A stretch of 64,000 nt of DNA, from contig JBBPTG010000091.1 of NCBI GenBank assembly GCA_038093975.1, positions 1 to 64,000 of the forward strand, read 5' to 3'. Below the pieces are notes generated by a model that was not told the DNA's origin, did no database searches, and saw nothing but the letters and a program-made list of their open reading frames with translations. Shown piece after piece: positions 31,399-42,337 of the stretch. This stretch comes from Chalciporus piperatus. Lineage: Eukaryota > Basidiomycota > Agaricomycetes > Boletales > Boletaceae. Position numbers and translations under genes: made by a program. Position 1 is the stretch's first letter; every line of letters starts with the position of its first letter.

Positions 31399-33168
31399 TT
31401 AAAGTCTCTCCGACTTATCGTGCAAGTCTAGTTCCTTCAATGTAGGTATCAACGAAGTGAATTTTTCCCGTCCCACCTTGGATGCCTTCGCTCCACGGAT
31501 CTTGAGCGTCTCGAGCGGACAACTTGATCGAGAAAAGAACGCCTTGAACGACAGATGTGGCCAGCCCGAGTCCATCGAGAGGTTGAGATAGTGCAAACTG
31601 GGTAGGGTCAACGCGTTCAGAATTTCATCAATGGACCCTCGCCCGAAGTCAAGGGTCAGAGAGCTAAGCGTGTGATGAGCGGGGAGAGTGTAGTGGTGGT
31701 CATCGATAACGGTGAGGATTGATACAGTCATGTCTTCAAGCTGAGGACAGAACTTGAGTGGCATCAGGCAATATGGTGTGCCATGGACAATGTCCAGCCT
31801 GACATGGGTCAGCCCCGGCCATCCAGGATTGAAGACCGTGAAAAGTGCATGGGTAGAACTCTGGCCATGAAGTTTCACGAAGGTCATGTTGAGCGAACGA
31901 CGCCCATCCGGCAAGGACTCCTCTGGCGTGGAAATATCATTGAGAACATCCTCGACATCTCGGGTGCTGTCAACCAGCAGGCGACGCAAATTTGGGAATA
32001 TCAAGGTGTCCAGAGGTGAAAGGATGGAATCAGTCTGATGCCGTATGCCCAACGTGCGCAGTTTCGAATGTGTCAATGTGACAGGGTTATCAGACCCCTG
32101 AATAAAGACAGGGGAGAAGGCGAAGATCTCCAGATTGAGACACGTTTGCAGGAGGGTCAAGAAGATGGCATTGTTGGCAGGTCCGACTCGGAGTCGTGGG
32201 TTGTCATCGAACGACACCGCGAGGCGTGTGAGGTTCGTCCATCCTGGATTGAAGAAAGACAATGTCTCCGCGGTAAAGGGAGTGGATATGATGACGAGAG
32301 TGTGAAGGCGGGGGCGCGGTTGGACGATCGATATCTTCTGACTCATGGTATTCAAGCCTACAAGATAGAGGCGCTCCAGATTAGGAACATCCGCAAGCAA
32401 AAGATCCGCACGGTCATCAGTACAATCAATGTTGAGGGTCGTGCACCGACTGGTGTAGAGCCGCGAGAACTCCGTGGCCATTGGTGACCATTGCCAAAAG
32501 TTTCCGAAACCCCGTGTGCTCAAGGAGATTTCAAGTGAGAGCGGGCAGCGACCCGAATTTGCGAGCCAGTGTTTGTAGAGGGAGAGCAGTCGCTTTGGGT
32601 CTCGACTAGTGTATGCGATAGACAATGAACACCACAATCTTGGGGTGCCAAGCGCGACCGCTCGCCATTCCCGACAGATCTGTGTCAACAACAACGGCGC
32701 GGCTTCTATATCCGGGGTGAGGTATGTGCCATTGGGCAAACATTGCATGAAGATATGGCTGAGCACATCTGAGGGGAGGCGGCGGATACACGAGATGAAG
32801 CCCTCGTGTGTCTTCATCGATGACGCGATCTGCTGACGCTTGTCGCTTAGTTTGTGAACAGTTGATTTGATTTGCTCGAGGATGGTGTCAATGACATTGA
32901 GCTGCTCCCGACACTTGGTCACGATGTCGCGCATTGGCGGGATGTTCATGGCCGAGGCGGCATAGTTTGAGGTAGAGTACTTGGAGTACGGGCTGTCAAT
33001 GGATGGAAACTGTGCGCCATCAGAATTTTCATTGCGCGGGGAGCTAGATACCAGATACTCACGATCGACAAACAATCAAAGGCCTGGAGCTGTTGGGAGG
33101 TTGTATGATAGACTGACTAATTGTTTGACTAGAATACTCACTGCTCGAAGCAGGTCTTCAGCCGACAT
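31399..33168 (-). CDS. F-box protein, tandem paralogue 1
   Basis: Exons: 33142-33168 (MSAEDLLRA), a 21-nt microexon 33063-33083 (AFDCLSI) and 31399-33009, separated by introns of 58 and 53 nt; about 552 residues. The N-terminal third has a coiled-coil-like segment (REQLNVIDTILEQIKSTVHK), then the F-box (FISCIRRLPSDVLSHIFMQC, LTQICREWRAVALGTPRLW). The rest is leucine-rich with VPNLERLYL and LTHVRLDI repeats. Four copies of this gene lie in a row on the minus strand (31.4, 34.8, 39.3 and 42.3 kb), all with the same exon plan. The product should be an SCF substrate receptor. Reading frame and splice sites look intact. Confidence 0.85.
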
Positions 33169-33469
33169 TTCTCGTTAGATGCGTAGTAGATTGACTGGAC
33201 GCTGTTTTGAATTTTCGAGGCTGGACGTGAACGCTTGAACCAAGTTTGAACAGGAGCCCCTGAGGTAGGTGTACAGCCACGTACCGTAAGTCATGATCAA
33301 CGTTTACGCGCGTAGCATCGGAATGATCAACTGTAACATTGGCCTAGCATTTGCCCCATTTAGCCTGCGTCCCTACCAAAAATGTCCAGGGCTTCTTGAC
33401 GACCGTCGGGTTTGGTCAGATCTGCTGAACGGCTGGCTTGGCGCATCGGTCTTTCCTCTCAGGGTACGC

Positions 33470-33665
33470 AAAAACCCGCTATTATTCAAATCACAGATTG
33501 CGCTTGTGCGGATAAAGGATCAGGACATTCGAGTTTCCAAGCAGATACATCCATGTATCGCCTACGCATTGTTCAAGTCTAGTTGCCTCAAGGTAGGTCA
33601 CGGTATCAACGACGTGAACTCTTCCCGCCCCAACTTGTATACGTTCGCTTCACTGGACCCCATGT
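33470..33665 (-). pseudogene. relic of the 3' end of a fifth F-box paralogue
   Basis: The segment matches the last codons and 3' flank of the tandem F-box genes (GREEFTSLIP-type end, and the flanking GGATAAAGGATC...GCATTCAAGT-like tract). A short insertion breaks the frame inside the conserved end (near 33597). No upstream gene body is recognisable. Confidence 0.6.
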
Positions 33666-34827
33666 TTCAATGCAACATCAATATTCCAGTGTCGTCGGTT
33701 TCTGTTTGTTGTCAGTGAGTGTCGATTATTTTCCTACCATGTATTTGGTCAACTCTGGACTCACGATATCCTGAATTCGACAGTCTGCGATTTCCTCTTG
33801 ACATAACGCCGAGAAATCGGGAGAGTTACCCAGTAGCGATGCATTTTGCGAAACATTCCGCGGCGAATGCGTTGATTGACGGCTAGAAGTCTGTTGAGCT
33901 CTGCCAAGTATACATCCTCACGAGCATATATGCTGCCTCGCGCGACGATGGGAGGAAGACCGTAGTTGGTCGTACACAGGACTTGCAATCAGGTTCGTCG
34001 TCATTCGTCAGTCGCGTTATGGCGTACACTCAGGTGTTAGGATCGCTACAGATTTAAATCTTCATCAAATCTCCTCGGCACAACCACAGACCGAGCGACA
34101 GGAACGCGAGATATTCAATCGGCCACGGGTGTGGGGATATGCATCAACTTAGATAGATCCGCTACGACGGGAAGCCGAGCACGATCAAGGAAGATTACAT
34201 CACACTGAATTCAGCGGATTGGTCCCGTCTGTCCCGCTATCGTGGTCCGGTGGTCGATTCCACGACGAAATATTCTCTGACCCGCTTTCACCAACCAGAG
34301 GTCCCTCGATGGCTTCCGTCATGATGGCTAGTCTGATGCAGCATTCATGGAGAGCAGTCGCTCGATTTTTTCGCTGTGACTCGCCAGCACCACGCCAATC
34401 TAACGGCTTACTTCGAGGAGTGAACGACGCGCTTCAAGGGGGAGTCCGATCCTGATGGTACGTGCTTTATATTGCTTCTGCTGCACATTACTTCCCTTGT
34501 AAGCAGTTCTGCCATTTTCGCTGGGTCGACGTCTTGCTTACGACAAGTAGCCTTGTCAACTACTCGAGGCTCGTCGTGTATTCCTTTGGATTCAAGCACA
34601 CTTTCCAGCGTGGTGGTATTGAAGCCAGGGACCCGACGAACGCGGAGACTGTACTCATTTAGTGATGATCTCCCTTGTGAGTCCGAGTCTTATCTTGGGC
34701 TCGTTTGTACATCGTGATCATTCAACCTCCCAACTCAGATATTCGGGCCATGAAACGTCCATTCCATCAACAACACTGACCATTCCAATCGACAGATTGT
34801 ACGGATAAAGGATCGGGGCATTATAGT
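33666..34827. other. no supported gene; duplicated flank
   Basis: Small frames at 33761-33988 (minus) and 34219-34455 (plus) look possible but match nothing I know. The last ~180 bases (34640-34827) are duplicated at 39140-39340, upstream in the same way of the next paralogue's 3' end. Confidence 0.4.
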
Positions 34828-36603
34828 CTAAGCAGATGCATCTACAGGCCACTTTGACATATCGTACAAGTCGAGTTGCCTCAAGGTAGGTATCAACGAC
34901 GTGAACTCTTCCCGCCCCACCTTGGATACGTTCCCTGCACAGATATCGAGCATCTCGAGTGGACAATTTGATCGAGACAAGAACGCTGTGAACGAGGGAT
35001 GTGGCCAGTCTGGCACCATCGTGAGGTTGAGATGGTGCAAACTGGGCAAGGTCAACGCGTCCATAAATATATCAATGGACCCTCGCCCGAAGTCAAGGGT
35101 CAGAGAGCTAAGCGTGTGATGAGCGGGGAGTGTGTAGGGGTGGTCATCAACAACGGTGAGGATTGATACAGCCATGTCTTCAAGCTGAGGACAGAACTGA
35201 AGTGGCCTCAGGCAATATATTGTGCCACGTTTAACGTCCAGCCTGAGGTGGGTCAGCCCCATCCACCCGGGATTGAAGAGCGTGAAAAGAGCTTGGGTGG
35301 GAATGTCGCCAAAAAGTCCACTGACAGTCATGTTGAGTGGACGACGCCCATCCGGCAAGGACTCCTCTGGCATGCAAGTATCATTGAGAACATCCTCGGC
35401 ATCTCCGCGGCTGTCAACCAGCAGGCGACGCAAATTTGGGACAATCAGCGTGTCCAGAGGTGAAAGGGTGGAGCCAGTCCTAGTCAGGGGCCGTATGCCC
35501 AACATACGTAGTTTCGAATGTGTCAGTGTGATAGGGTTATCAGGTGTCCGAACGAAGACAGGGGAGAAGACGAAGTCCTCGAGATTGGGAAACATTTGCA
35601 GGAGGGTCAAGAAGGTGGTATTGTCGGGAGGTCGTGGGTTGTTGCGGAGGGACACCGCGAGGCGTGTGAGGTTCGTCCATCCTGGATTGAAGAAAGCTAA
35701 AGTCTCCGTGGTAAAGACAGGGAATACGATGACGAGAGTGTGAAGGCGGGGGCGCGGTTGGACGATTGATATGCCCCGACCGATGGTATCCGAGCCTCTA
35801 AGATAGAGGCGCTCCAGATTAGGAACATCCCCAAGCGAAGGATCCAAACCACAAGCAGAATGAGGGTAGATTCTGAGTGCTGTGCACCGACTGGTGTACA
35901 GTCGCAAGAACTCCATGGCCATTGCTGGCCATCGACGCTGTTCGCTGACAAACCGACTTGTCAAGTTGATTGCAAGTGAAAGCGGGCAGCGACCTGATTT
36001 TTCGAGCCAGCCTTGGTAGAAGGCAAGCAGTCGCTCCGAGTCCCGCCTAATGTCTGCAATATACAACGAACACCACAGTCTTGGGGTGCCAAGCGCGACC
36101 TCTCGCCATCGCCTACAGATCTGTGTCAACAACAACGGCGCGTCTCCTATATCCGGAGTGAGGTACGTGGCATCGGGCAAACATTGCATGAAGACATGGC
36201 TGAGCACATCTGAGGGGAGGCGGCGGATACAGGTCATGAAGCCCTCGTGCGTCTTCATCGAAGACACGATCTGCTTGCGCTTGTCGCTGAGTTTGTGAAC
36301 AGTTGATTTAATTTGCTTGAGGATGGTGTCAATGACATTGAGCTGCTCCTGATACTGGGACAGGATGTTGCGAATCAGAGGGATGTCCATGTCCGAGGCG
36401 GCATAGTTTGAGGAGGTGTACGGGGTGTACGGGGTGTCGATGGGAAACTGTGGTGCGCCATCAGAATTTTCATTACGCGGGGAGATGAATGCTCACGATC
36501 GACAGATGATCAAAGGCCTGGAGCTGTTGGGAGGTTGTATAATAGCACCGACTAGCTGTTTGACTAGAATACTCACTGCTCGAAGCAGGTCTTCAAGCGA
36601 CAT
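34828..36603 (-). CDS. F-box protein, tandem paralogue 2
   Basis: Exons 36577-36603 (MSLEDLLRA), microexon 36497-36517 (AFDHLSI) and 34828-36447, with introns of 59 and 49 nt; about 555 residues. The domain order is as in paralogue 1: helical segment EQLNVIDTILKQIKSTVHK, F-box CIRRLPSDVLSHVFMQC, then leucine-rich repeats. It ends LDLYDMSKWPVDASA, longer than paralogue 1. Unbroken, with standard donors (GTGAGT, GTGAGC). Its 3' flank is shared with paralogue 3, which shows that the duplicated unit was larger than the gene. Confidence 0.85.
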
Positions 36604-36823
36604 GTCTTGTTGGACGTGGACTAGATTGACTGGATGGTATTTTCGAGGCTGAACGTGAACGTCTGACTCGGAACAGGAGTGTACAGCAAGTGTACAGCCA
36701 CACGCATAACTTAACCCCGGGCCTAACGTCCGGAAGACAGCTCCATGATTCCATCAACCCTGTATGTAGTGAGTGCTCGTTCATTTCAGCTCCAGCCTAG
36801 TCTAAGTTCTAATGATCATGTAG

Positions 36824-37266
36824 GTCGCAGCGAATACCACAGCTCTGGCGGGTATTCATACGGTCGCAACTTTCGGTCGTCCTCCACCCTCACCTGCTGA
36901 CCCCGCCATCTTTAACATCACTTCCACCGTCTTAAACACACTACTCGTTACGCTTAACGGATGTTCAGAATGGGGACGTGTCTCAGTCCTAAATGCACTG
37001 GCTCGATATCATCCCCTGGACGAAAAGGGGTGCGAGCATATTTGCGAACGCGTTGTTCCCCAGTTTCAGCATGCTAGTGGAAGTGTGCTGTCAAGGTACG
37101 CTCAACGAATCACATCCAAGCAAACCACTCTGTGGCGGACGACTCCCAGGTCATTATCATACATATACGCGGAGTGGGGCGCGAAGCACTCTCGAAGCAG
37201 CTTATTTGGAAGATGGCCCATCCGCTGGTCACCCGGCCCCATGGTTCGGCTAGCGAACGACACTCT
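36824..37266 (+). pseudogene. fragment of a beta-adaptin (AP complex) gene
   Basis: After an acceptor-like TAG, the frame from 36824 reads VAANTTALAGIHTVATFGRP, FNITSTVLNTLLVTLNGCSE, WGRVSVLNALARY and HICERVVPQFQHASGSV, which I recognise as the trunk domain of the beta subunit of a clathrin adaptor complex. About 8-10 bases are lost before SAVK; a 54-nt intron (37096-37149) follows and then VIIIHIRGVGREALSKQL and KMAHPLVT. After this the match is lost. No start, ear domain or flanking exons are present, so it is a fragment captured or left behind, not a working gene. Confidence 0.65.
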
Positions 37267-37607
37267 TTTATTTAAGCGAATTGAAAGACTCAAATATCGT
37301 GGGGAACGCGAGCAATCCGGGCCAAGAGCGGACCGGCGCCTGCTCTACCATCTCCTGGACCGTCGACACGCATTCCCTCACATTCGTTCGGCACACCATT
37401 CCATCGCTGGTCCGTCTCGACCTCCCCACGGTATCGTCAATGACACCCCTCCGGGCCCTGCAAAATTTGGCGATGCCTCTCTCGCAACCCCAACATCGAT
37501 TGGAAGCAAACTACTGAGATATCTCGCGAACCTCCCGATGCATCGGATCTCAGTCCCACAGATAAAAGTGTGCATATGCTTCTCTCCCAGGATCCACCCT
37601 CTGTTTC

Positions 37608-38194
37608 TCGCTGTTCCAGCAGCCACCCGGCGCATTTGACTTGTTCGCCAATGACAGCCCACCTGCCACTGCAGTTCCCGATTCACAGCGATTTCGCGGT
37701 GCATTCAGCATCTTCGCCGACAATCCACCTACTGTGCCCGCTGAGATATCCAACGAACTCACTCACGGACCAGATGACAGTCCCATCTACGACAGCGTGT
37801 ATGCTCTTATATCCGAGGATCCACACTCTCTTTCGGTTTCTGTTCCGAAGCCCGACTCTACGATGTTACTCACCGTCTTATACCACAACCCGGTGGTGAG
37901 CTCAGTATCCGGGCATCCCTTCCTCACCACGAACCTGCTCATCGACTCCGACCTCGATTCCGAAGTTGACAAATTCCTATAAATAAACGACCTCTGGATC
38001 CAGAAACCAAGGTTCGATTGTGACATATGCTTTGAAGAGCATCCCCGAGAGAACGGCTTCAAGGTTGAAGACTGCTCGCACATGATATCAAACGGTTGTC
38101 TCAAGGAAATTGTTTGCTCCGAGATCCAAGAGCGTCGGTTCCCAGTCCTTTGTCCCCATATGCATGGTCGACGGCCATGGTGTTGGGCCCTCCG
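37608..38194 (+). pseudogene. RBR-type RING ligase-like fragment with in-frame stop
   Basis: A continuous frame begins with LFQQPPGAFDLFANDSPP and runs through an acidic stretch (LLIDSDLDSEVDKFL) to a TAA at 37980-37982. In the same frame it goes on with FDCDICFEEHPRENGFKVED, CSH, NGCLKE and RRFPVLCP, the first half of a RING domain like the first RING of RBR E3 ligases, and ends at a GTGAGT donor (38195). The CPxC pair at the end is CPHM, so one zinc ligand is missing as well. Both the stop and the lost Cys point to decay. No IBR or second RING is seen downstream. Confidence 0.5.
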
Positions 38195-38271
38195 GTGAGT
38201 AATCAATTCGCTATCACGAAGAAAAGTAGTTCACGGTTACCGTAAATCAGTAATCAGGACCGAAATGGAGC

Positions 38272-38499
38272 TTGCCGAATTCGTTGTACAAATTCATTGT
38301 CCCCAGTAAGCAACTTGCCCTACAGCAGATTACATTCAAGCGACCAAGGCTGCCCTCGCTCGAACATACCACAACAATTTGGGCCATTAGCCTCTCTTTC
38401 GACGGGAGACATCTCGCGTGCGGACAGGGTTCCAGAGTCACACTACACAGACTCAATGATATCACTCCCCCTGCGTATCTAAGCAATGTGGGTACCTGA
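38272..38499 (+). pseudogene. possible WD40-repeat fragment
   Basis: A short frame includes TIWAISLSFDGRHLACGQGS, which fits the second half of a WD40 repeat (x-x-F-S-x-D-G-x-x-L-A-x-G). No ATG, and only one repeat can be read. Later bits at 38580-38960 (for example GNHHLRVWK in another frame) would fit the same idea. Low confidence. Confidence 0.25.
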
Positions 38500-39341
38500 C
38501 AGTCGATGTACAGTGCTAACGTCGCTAACGATCATAAACGTCGACCTCTTCCATGACGCGACCTTTAGCTCTCACAGGAGATTGTGCTCTCATCGAAACC
38601 TAGCCACCACGCATTCGCCAAGCGCACTCTTGTCCGACCACGTTCCGAACGGTCACAGCTCGCGATCGAGGATGTCAAGGAGGTTAGTACACTCAATATA
38701 CGCTGCGCGCACCCATGTTCATTCCCATGCACATAAAGTCCCTCCAGATCCAGCCGTCGCCAATAGGCCATATCGCAGTGGCCATCGCTCTACTGGGACA
38801 AGGCGATCGAGATGGTTCGTTGTGAACTTTTGATCTCGTCTTGCAGGAATGCAAGCATCGCGACTCCTGGTTCTTATGGCTTCTCGAGGTTCGTGAAATA
38901 TTTAGATCGTATTCGGAACTCACCAACAGTCATCTCAGGCAATCATCATCTTCGAGTGTGGAAGACAAGATGATGCGATATCGCTCGTCGTCGACTACCT
39001 GGCAAAAAAGTATCTCTGTGATTAGGCACGGCATGCAACACATGCAACAATTAGATTGTGAATCTCACCGCATCTACGCTCTGAAGGTCCTCATGCAGAA
39101 AAGGGAGCACGGCCGTGCGGTATCCTACTTCGACCCGACGAACGGAGACTGTCCTCGCTTAGTGACGATCTCCCTTGTGAGTCTTATCTTGGGCTTGTTT
39201 GTACGTCGTGATCATTCAACCTCCCAACTCAGATATTCGGGCCATGAAACGTCCATTCCATCAATAACACTCGCCATTCCAATCGACAGATTGTACGGTA
39301 AAGGATAGGGGCATTAGAGTCTAAGCAGATGCATCTTCAAG
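38500..39341. other. no supported gene; duplicated flank
   Basis: Short frames only. From about 39120 to 39341 it repeats the tract at 34620-34827. Confidence 0.4.
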
Positions 39342-41114
39342 TCACTCCGAGTCTGACATATCGTACAAGTCTAGTTGACTCAGGGTAGGAATCAACAACG
39401 TGAACTCTTCCTGTCCCAACTTGGATACGTTCGCTGCATAGATATCGAGCGTCTCGAGTGGACAATTTGATCGAGAACAGAACGCCTTGAACGACAGATG
39501 TGGCCAGTCTGATTCCATCGTGAGGCTGAGATGGTGCAAACTGGGCAATGTCAACGCATCCAGAAGTATATCAATGGACCCTCGTTCGACGTCAAGGGTC
39601 AGAGAGCTAAGCGTGTGATGAGCGGGGAGTGTGTACGGGTGGTCATCGCTAACGGTGCGGATTGATACAGCCATGTCTTCAAGCTGAGGACAGAACTGGA
39701 GTGGAATCAGGCAGTATATTGTGCCATCAAACACGTCCAGCCTGACATGGGTCAGCCCCATCCACCCGGGATTGAAGAGTGTGAAAAGAGCATGGGAGGA
39801 ACTCTGGCCATGAAGTTTCACGAAGGTCATGTTGAGTGTACGACGCCCACCCTGCAAGGACTCCTTTGGCATGGAAATATCATTGAGAACAACCTCGACA
39901 TCTTGGCGGCCGTCAACCAGGCGACGCAAATTTGGGAAAATCAGCGTGTCCAGAGGTGAAAGGATGGAGCCAGCCTGGGACCATATGCCCAGCGTACGTA
40001 ATTTCGGATGTGTCAGTGTGATAGGGTTATCCGGTCTCTGAATGAAGACAGGGGAGAACACGAAGCTCTCCAGATTGGGACACGTTTGCAGGAGGGTAAA
40101 GAAGGTGGTGTTGTCGGCAGGTGGTTGGTTATCACGGAATGACACCACGAGGCGTGCGAGGTTCGTCCATCCTAAATTGAAGAAAGCCAAAGTCTGCACG
40201 GGAAAGGCAGGGAGTGTGATGACGAGAGTGTGAAGGCGGGGGCGCGGTTGGACGATCGATATGTCCTGACCGATGGTATCCAAACCTCTAAGATAGAGGC
40301 GCTCCAGATTAGGAACATCCGCAAGCAAAAGATTCAAACCATCGGCAGAATTAGAGTCGATGGTGAGGGCTGTACACCGACTGGTGTATGGCCGCGAGAA
40401 CTCTGTGGCCATTGTTGACCATTGACACTGTTCTGTGCCAAACCATCCAGTCAAGCTGATTTCAAGTGAAAGCGGGCAGCGACCTGAATTCGCGAGCCAG
40501 TGTTTGTAGAGGGTAAGCAGTTGCTCCTCCCGCCCAAAACGAATGTCTGTGATAGATAACGAATACCACAATCTTGGGGTGCTAAGCACGACCTCTCGCC
40601 ATCCCCGACAGATCTGTGTCAACAACAATGGCGCGTCTCGTATATACGCGGTGAGGTACTTGGCATCGGGCAAACATTGCATGAAGATATGGCTGAGAAC
40701 ATCTGAGGGAAGGCGGCGGATACACGATATGAAGCCCTCGTGCATCTTCATGGAGGACGCGATCTGCTTGCGCTTGCGGCTGAGTTTGTGAACGGTTGAT
40801 TTAATTTGCTTGAGGATGGTGTCAATGACATTGAGATGCTCTCGACACTGGGTAACGATGTCGCGCATCGGGGGGATCTCCATGTCCGAGGCGGCATAGT
40901 TTGAGGAAGAGTACTTGGCGTACGGGGTGTCGATCGATGGAAACTGTGGTGCGGCCCATCAGTGTTTTCATTACGCGTGGAGATAGATAAATAGCAGGTG
41001 CTCACGATCGAACGAGGATCAAATGCCTGGAGCTGTTGGCAGATTGTATAACAGAACCGTAACAAGTTGTTTGACTGGAATACTCACGGCTCGAAGCAGG
41101 TCTTCAACCGACAT
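39342..41114 (-). CDS. F-box protein, tandem paralogue 3
   Basis: Exons 41088-41114 (MSVEDLLRA), microexon 41006-41026 (AFDPRSI) and 39342-40943, with introns of 61 and 62 nt; about 549 residues. It has the helical segment REHLNVIDTILKQIKSTVHK, the F-box CIRRLPSDVLSHIFMQC and the same leucine-rich part, ending SQLDLYDMSDSE. No frame damage is visible. It is closest to paralogues 1 and 2 in gene plan, and its 3' flank repeats that of paralogue 2. Confidence 0.85.
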
Positions 41115-42200
41115 TTCTTGCTACTAGAGGGTAATAAGTTGACTGCACGGTGCTTTGAATTTGCGAGGTGTCCGGGGGGCTGGAGGAGAGCTATACCACG
41201 AAATCGAGTTCGTAGGGGAGTAGTAAATCGATACAAAGCCAATAAGCGAGTAGGATCAAGATAGGCACGGCGTGATGGAACGGACAGCTTCGGCCGGATT
41301 CGATGTCGGAGGAACTCCCAGGTGGAATTCACTGTCGTATCCAAGTACAGGCGAGTCCTCTTATACTGGAGCGAGTGGCTCAGTGGCCAACCACGAGTCC
41401 GTGATGAAGTCTGTAATTACACATGAGTAGGTATATGATGTCATGGATAGAGTCCGTAAGCGAGATGAGGAGGTCTAGATGGTGATGTGGTAAGACTCAT
41501 GGCTGAATCGTGTTCGACGCGTCATCACCGAGGCCGTGTCAGCGTCGGTCCCGGACCGAGGTCGTCGTAGCTCCTTGCAGAGGTGTAGTCTGTAACTGCA
41601 ACTTGGCTGAACGTGAACGAGGTGTAAGATGGTGTACAGCCACGCGCCGTTTGTGCGTTGGCATTCTGTCAGATGAACGCTGACCTCGATAATCGCATTC
41701 AGTTGCATGGCCGGCTCGGGGTGCAGCAGAATATCCCGGTTAAGTCTCACCTTAGACACCAGGCAGATCGTCTCGCATTACTTCTGCGACTCTCCGCACG
41801 CCACGAGACCCGTTTGTAAGGTGAACTTTGATACCTGATGAGTCTGATGCCAAAGGCCGTTTGATAGTTGGTCATTGATTGACTAACGAAAGTTCCTGGT
41901 AACCTTCTTGGGTTGCATATCCGGCAAGCACTAAGGTACTAGTATCGCGGGAGAGGGGTGAGACAACATAAAACGACTAGGAGATGATGTTGGTCCGATC
42001 TCCAACTTGAACGGCTTGAGATTAATATCAGCAATCTGGTAGTACGCTGTCTTCGTTGTTACCATGGTTTGGGACATACCCTCGATCCTCACGATTTGTG
42101 TACTTGAGTGCATAGCAACCCTCAGGCGACGCACGTCGCTGGCAACAGCCTCCAAGTCTGCTCTAACCCGGAGCACGCGGACCAAGTCCGTAGTGAGAAG
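41115..42200. other. no supported gene
   Basis: Upstream region of paralogue 3 and downstream region of paralogue 4. Only weak frames on both strands; no RNA gene is supported. Confidence 0.45.
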
Positions 42201-42246
42201 GAACGAATGTCTTCCATCAATATTCAGTCTGCCTAGGGGAGACTAG
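42201..42246 (-). repeat. ~47-bp dispersed repeat, copy L2
   Basis: Starts GAACGAATGTCTTC, contains CAGTCTGCCTAGGGG and ends GAGACTAG, close to copy L1 at 9424-9471. Its inverted partner R2 is at 45383-45429, on the other side of F-box paralogue 4. Confidence 0.6.
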
Positions 42247-42337
42247 ACTAGGTCACGACGTCTTTGATTACTGGCATTTGGAGACCTCATTCCACTGTTG
42301 GCCGGCGCATCTACTATAACGTATTGTTCAAGTCTAG

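Noticed and set aside
41374..41420. tRNA-like GAGTGGCTCAGTGGCCAA
   Set aside because: It recalls a tRNA D-arm, but no anticodon or T-arm with a GTTC loop follows.
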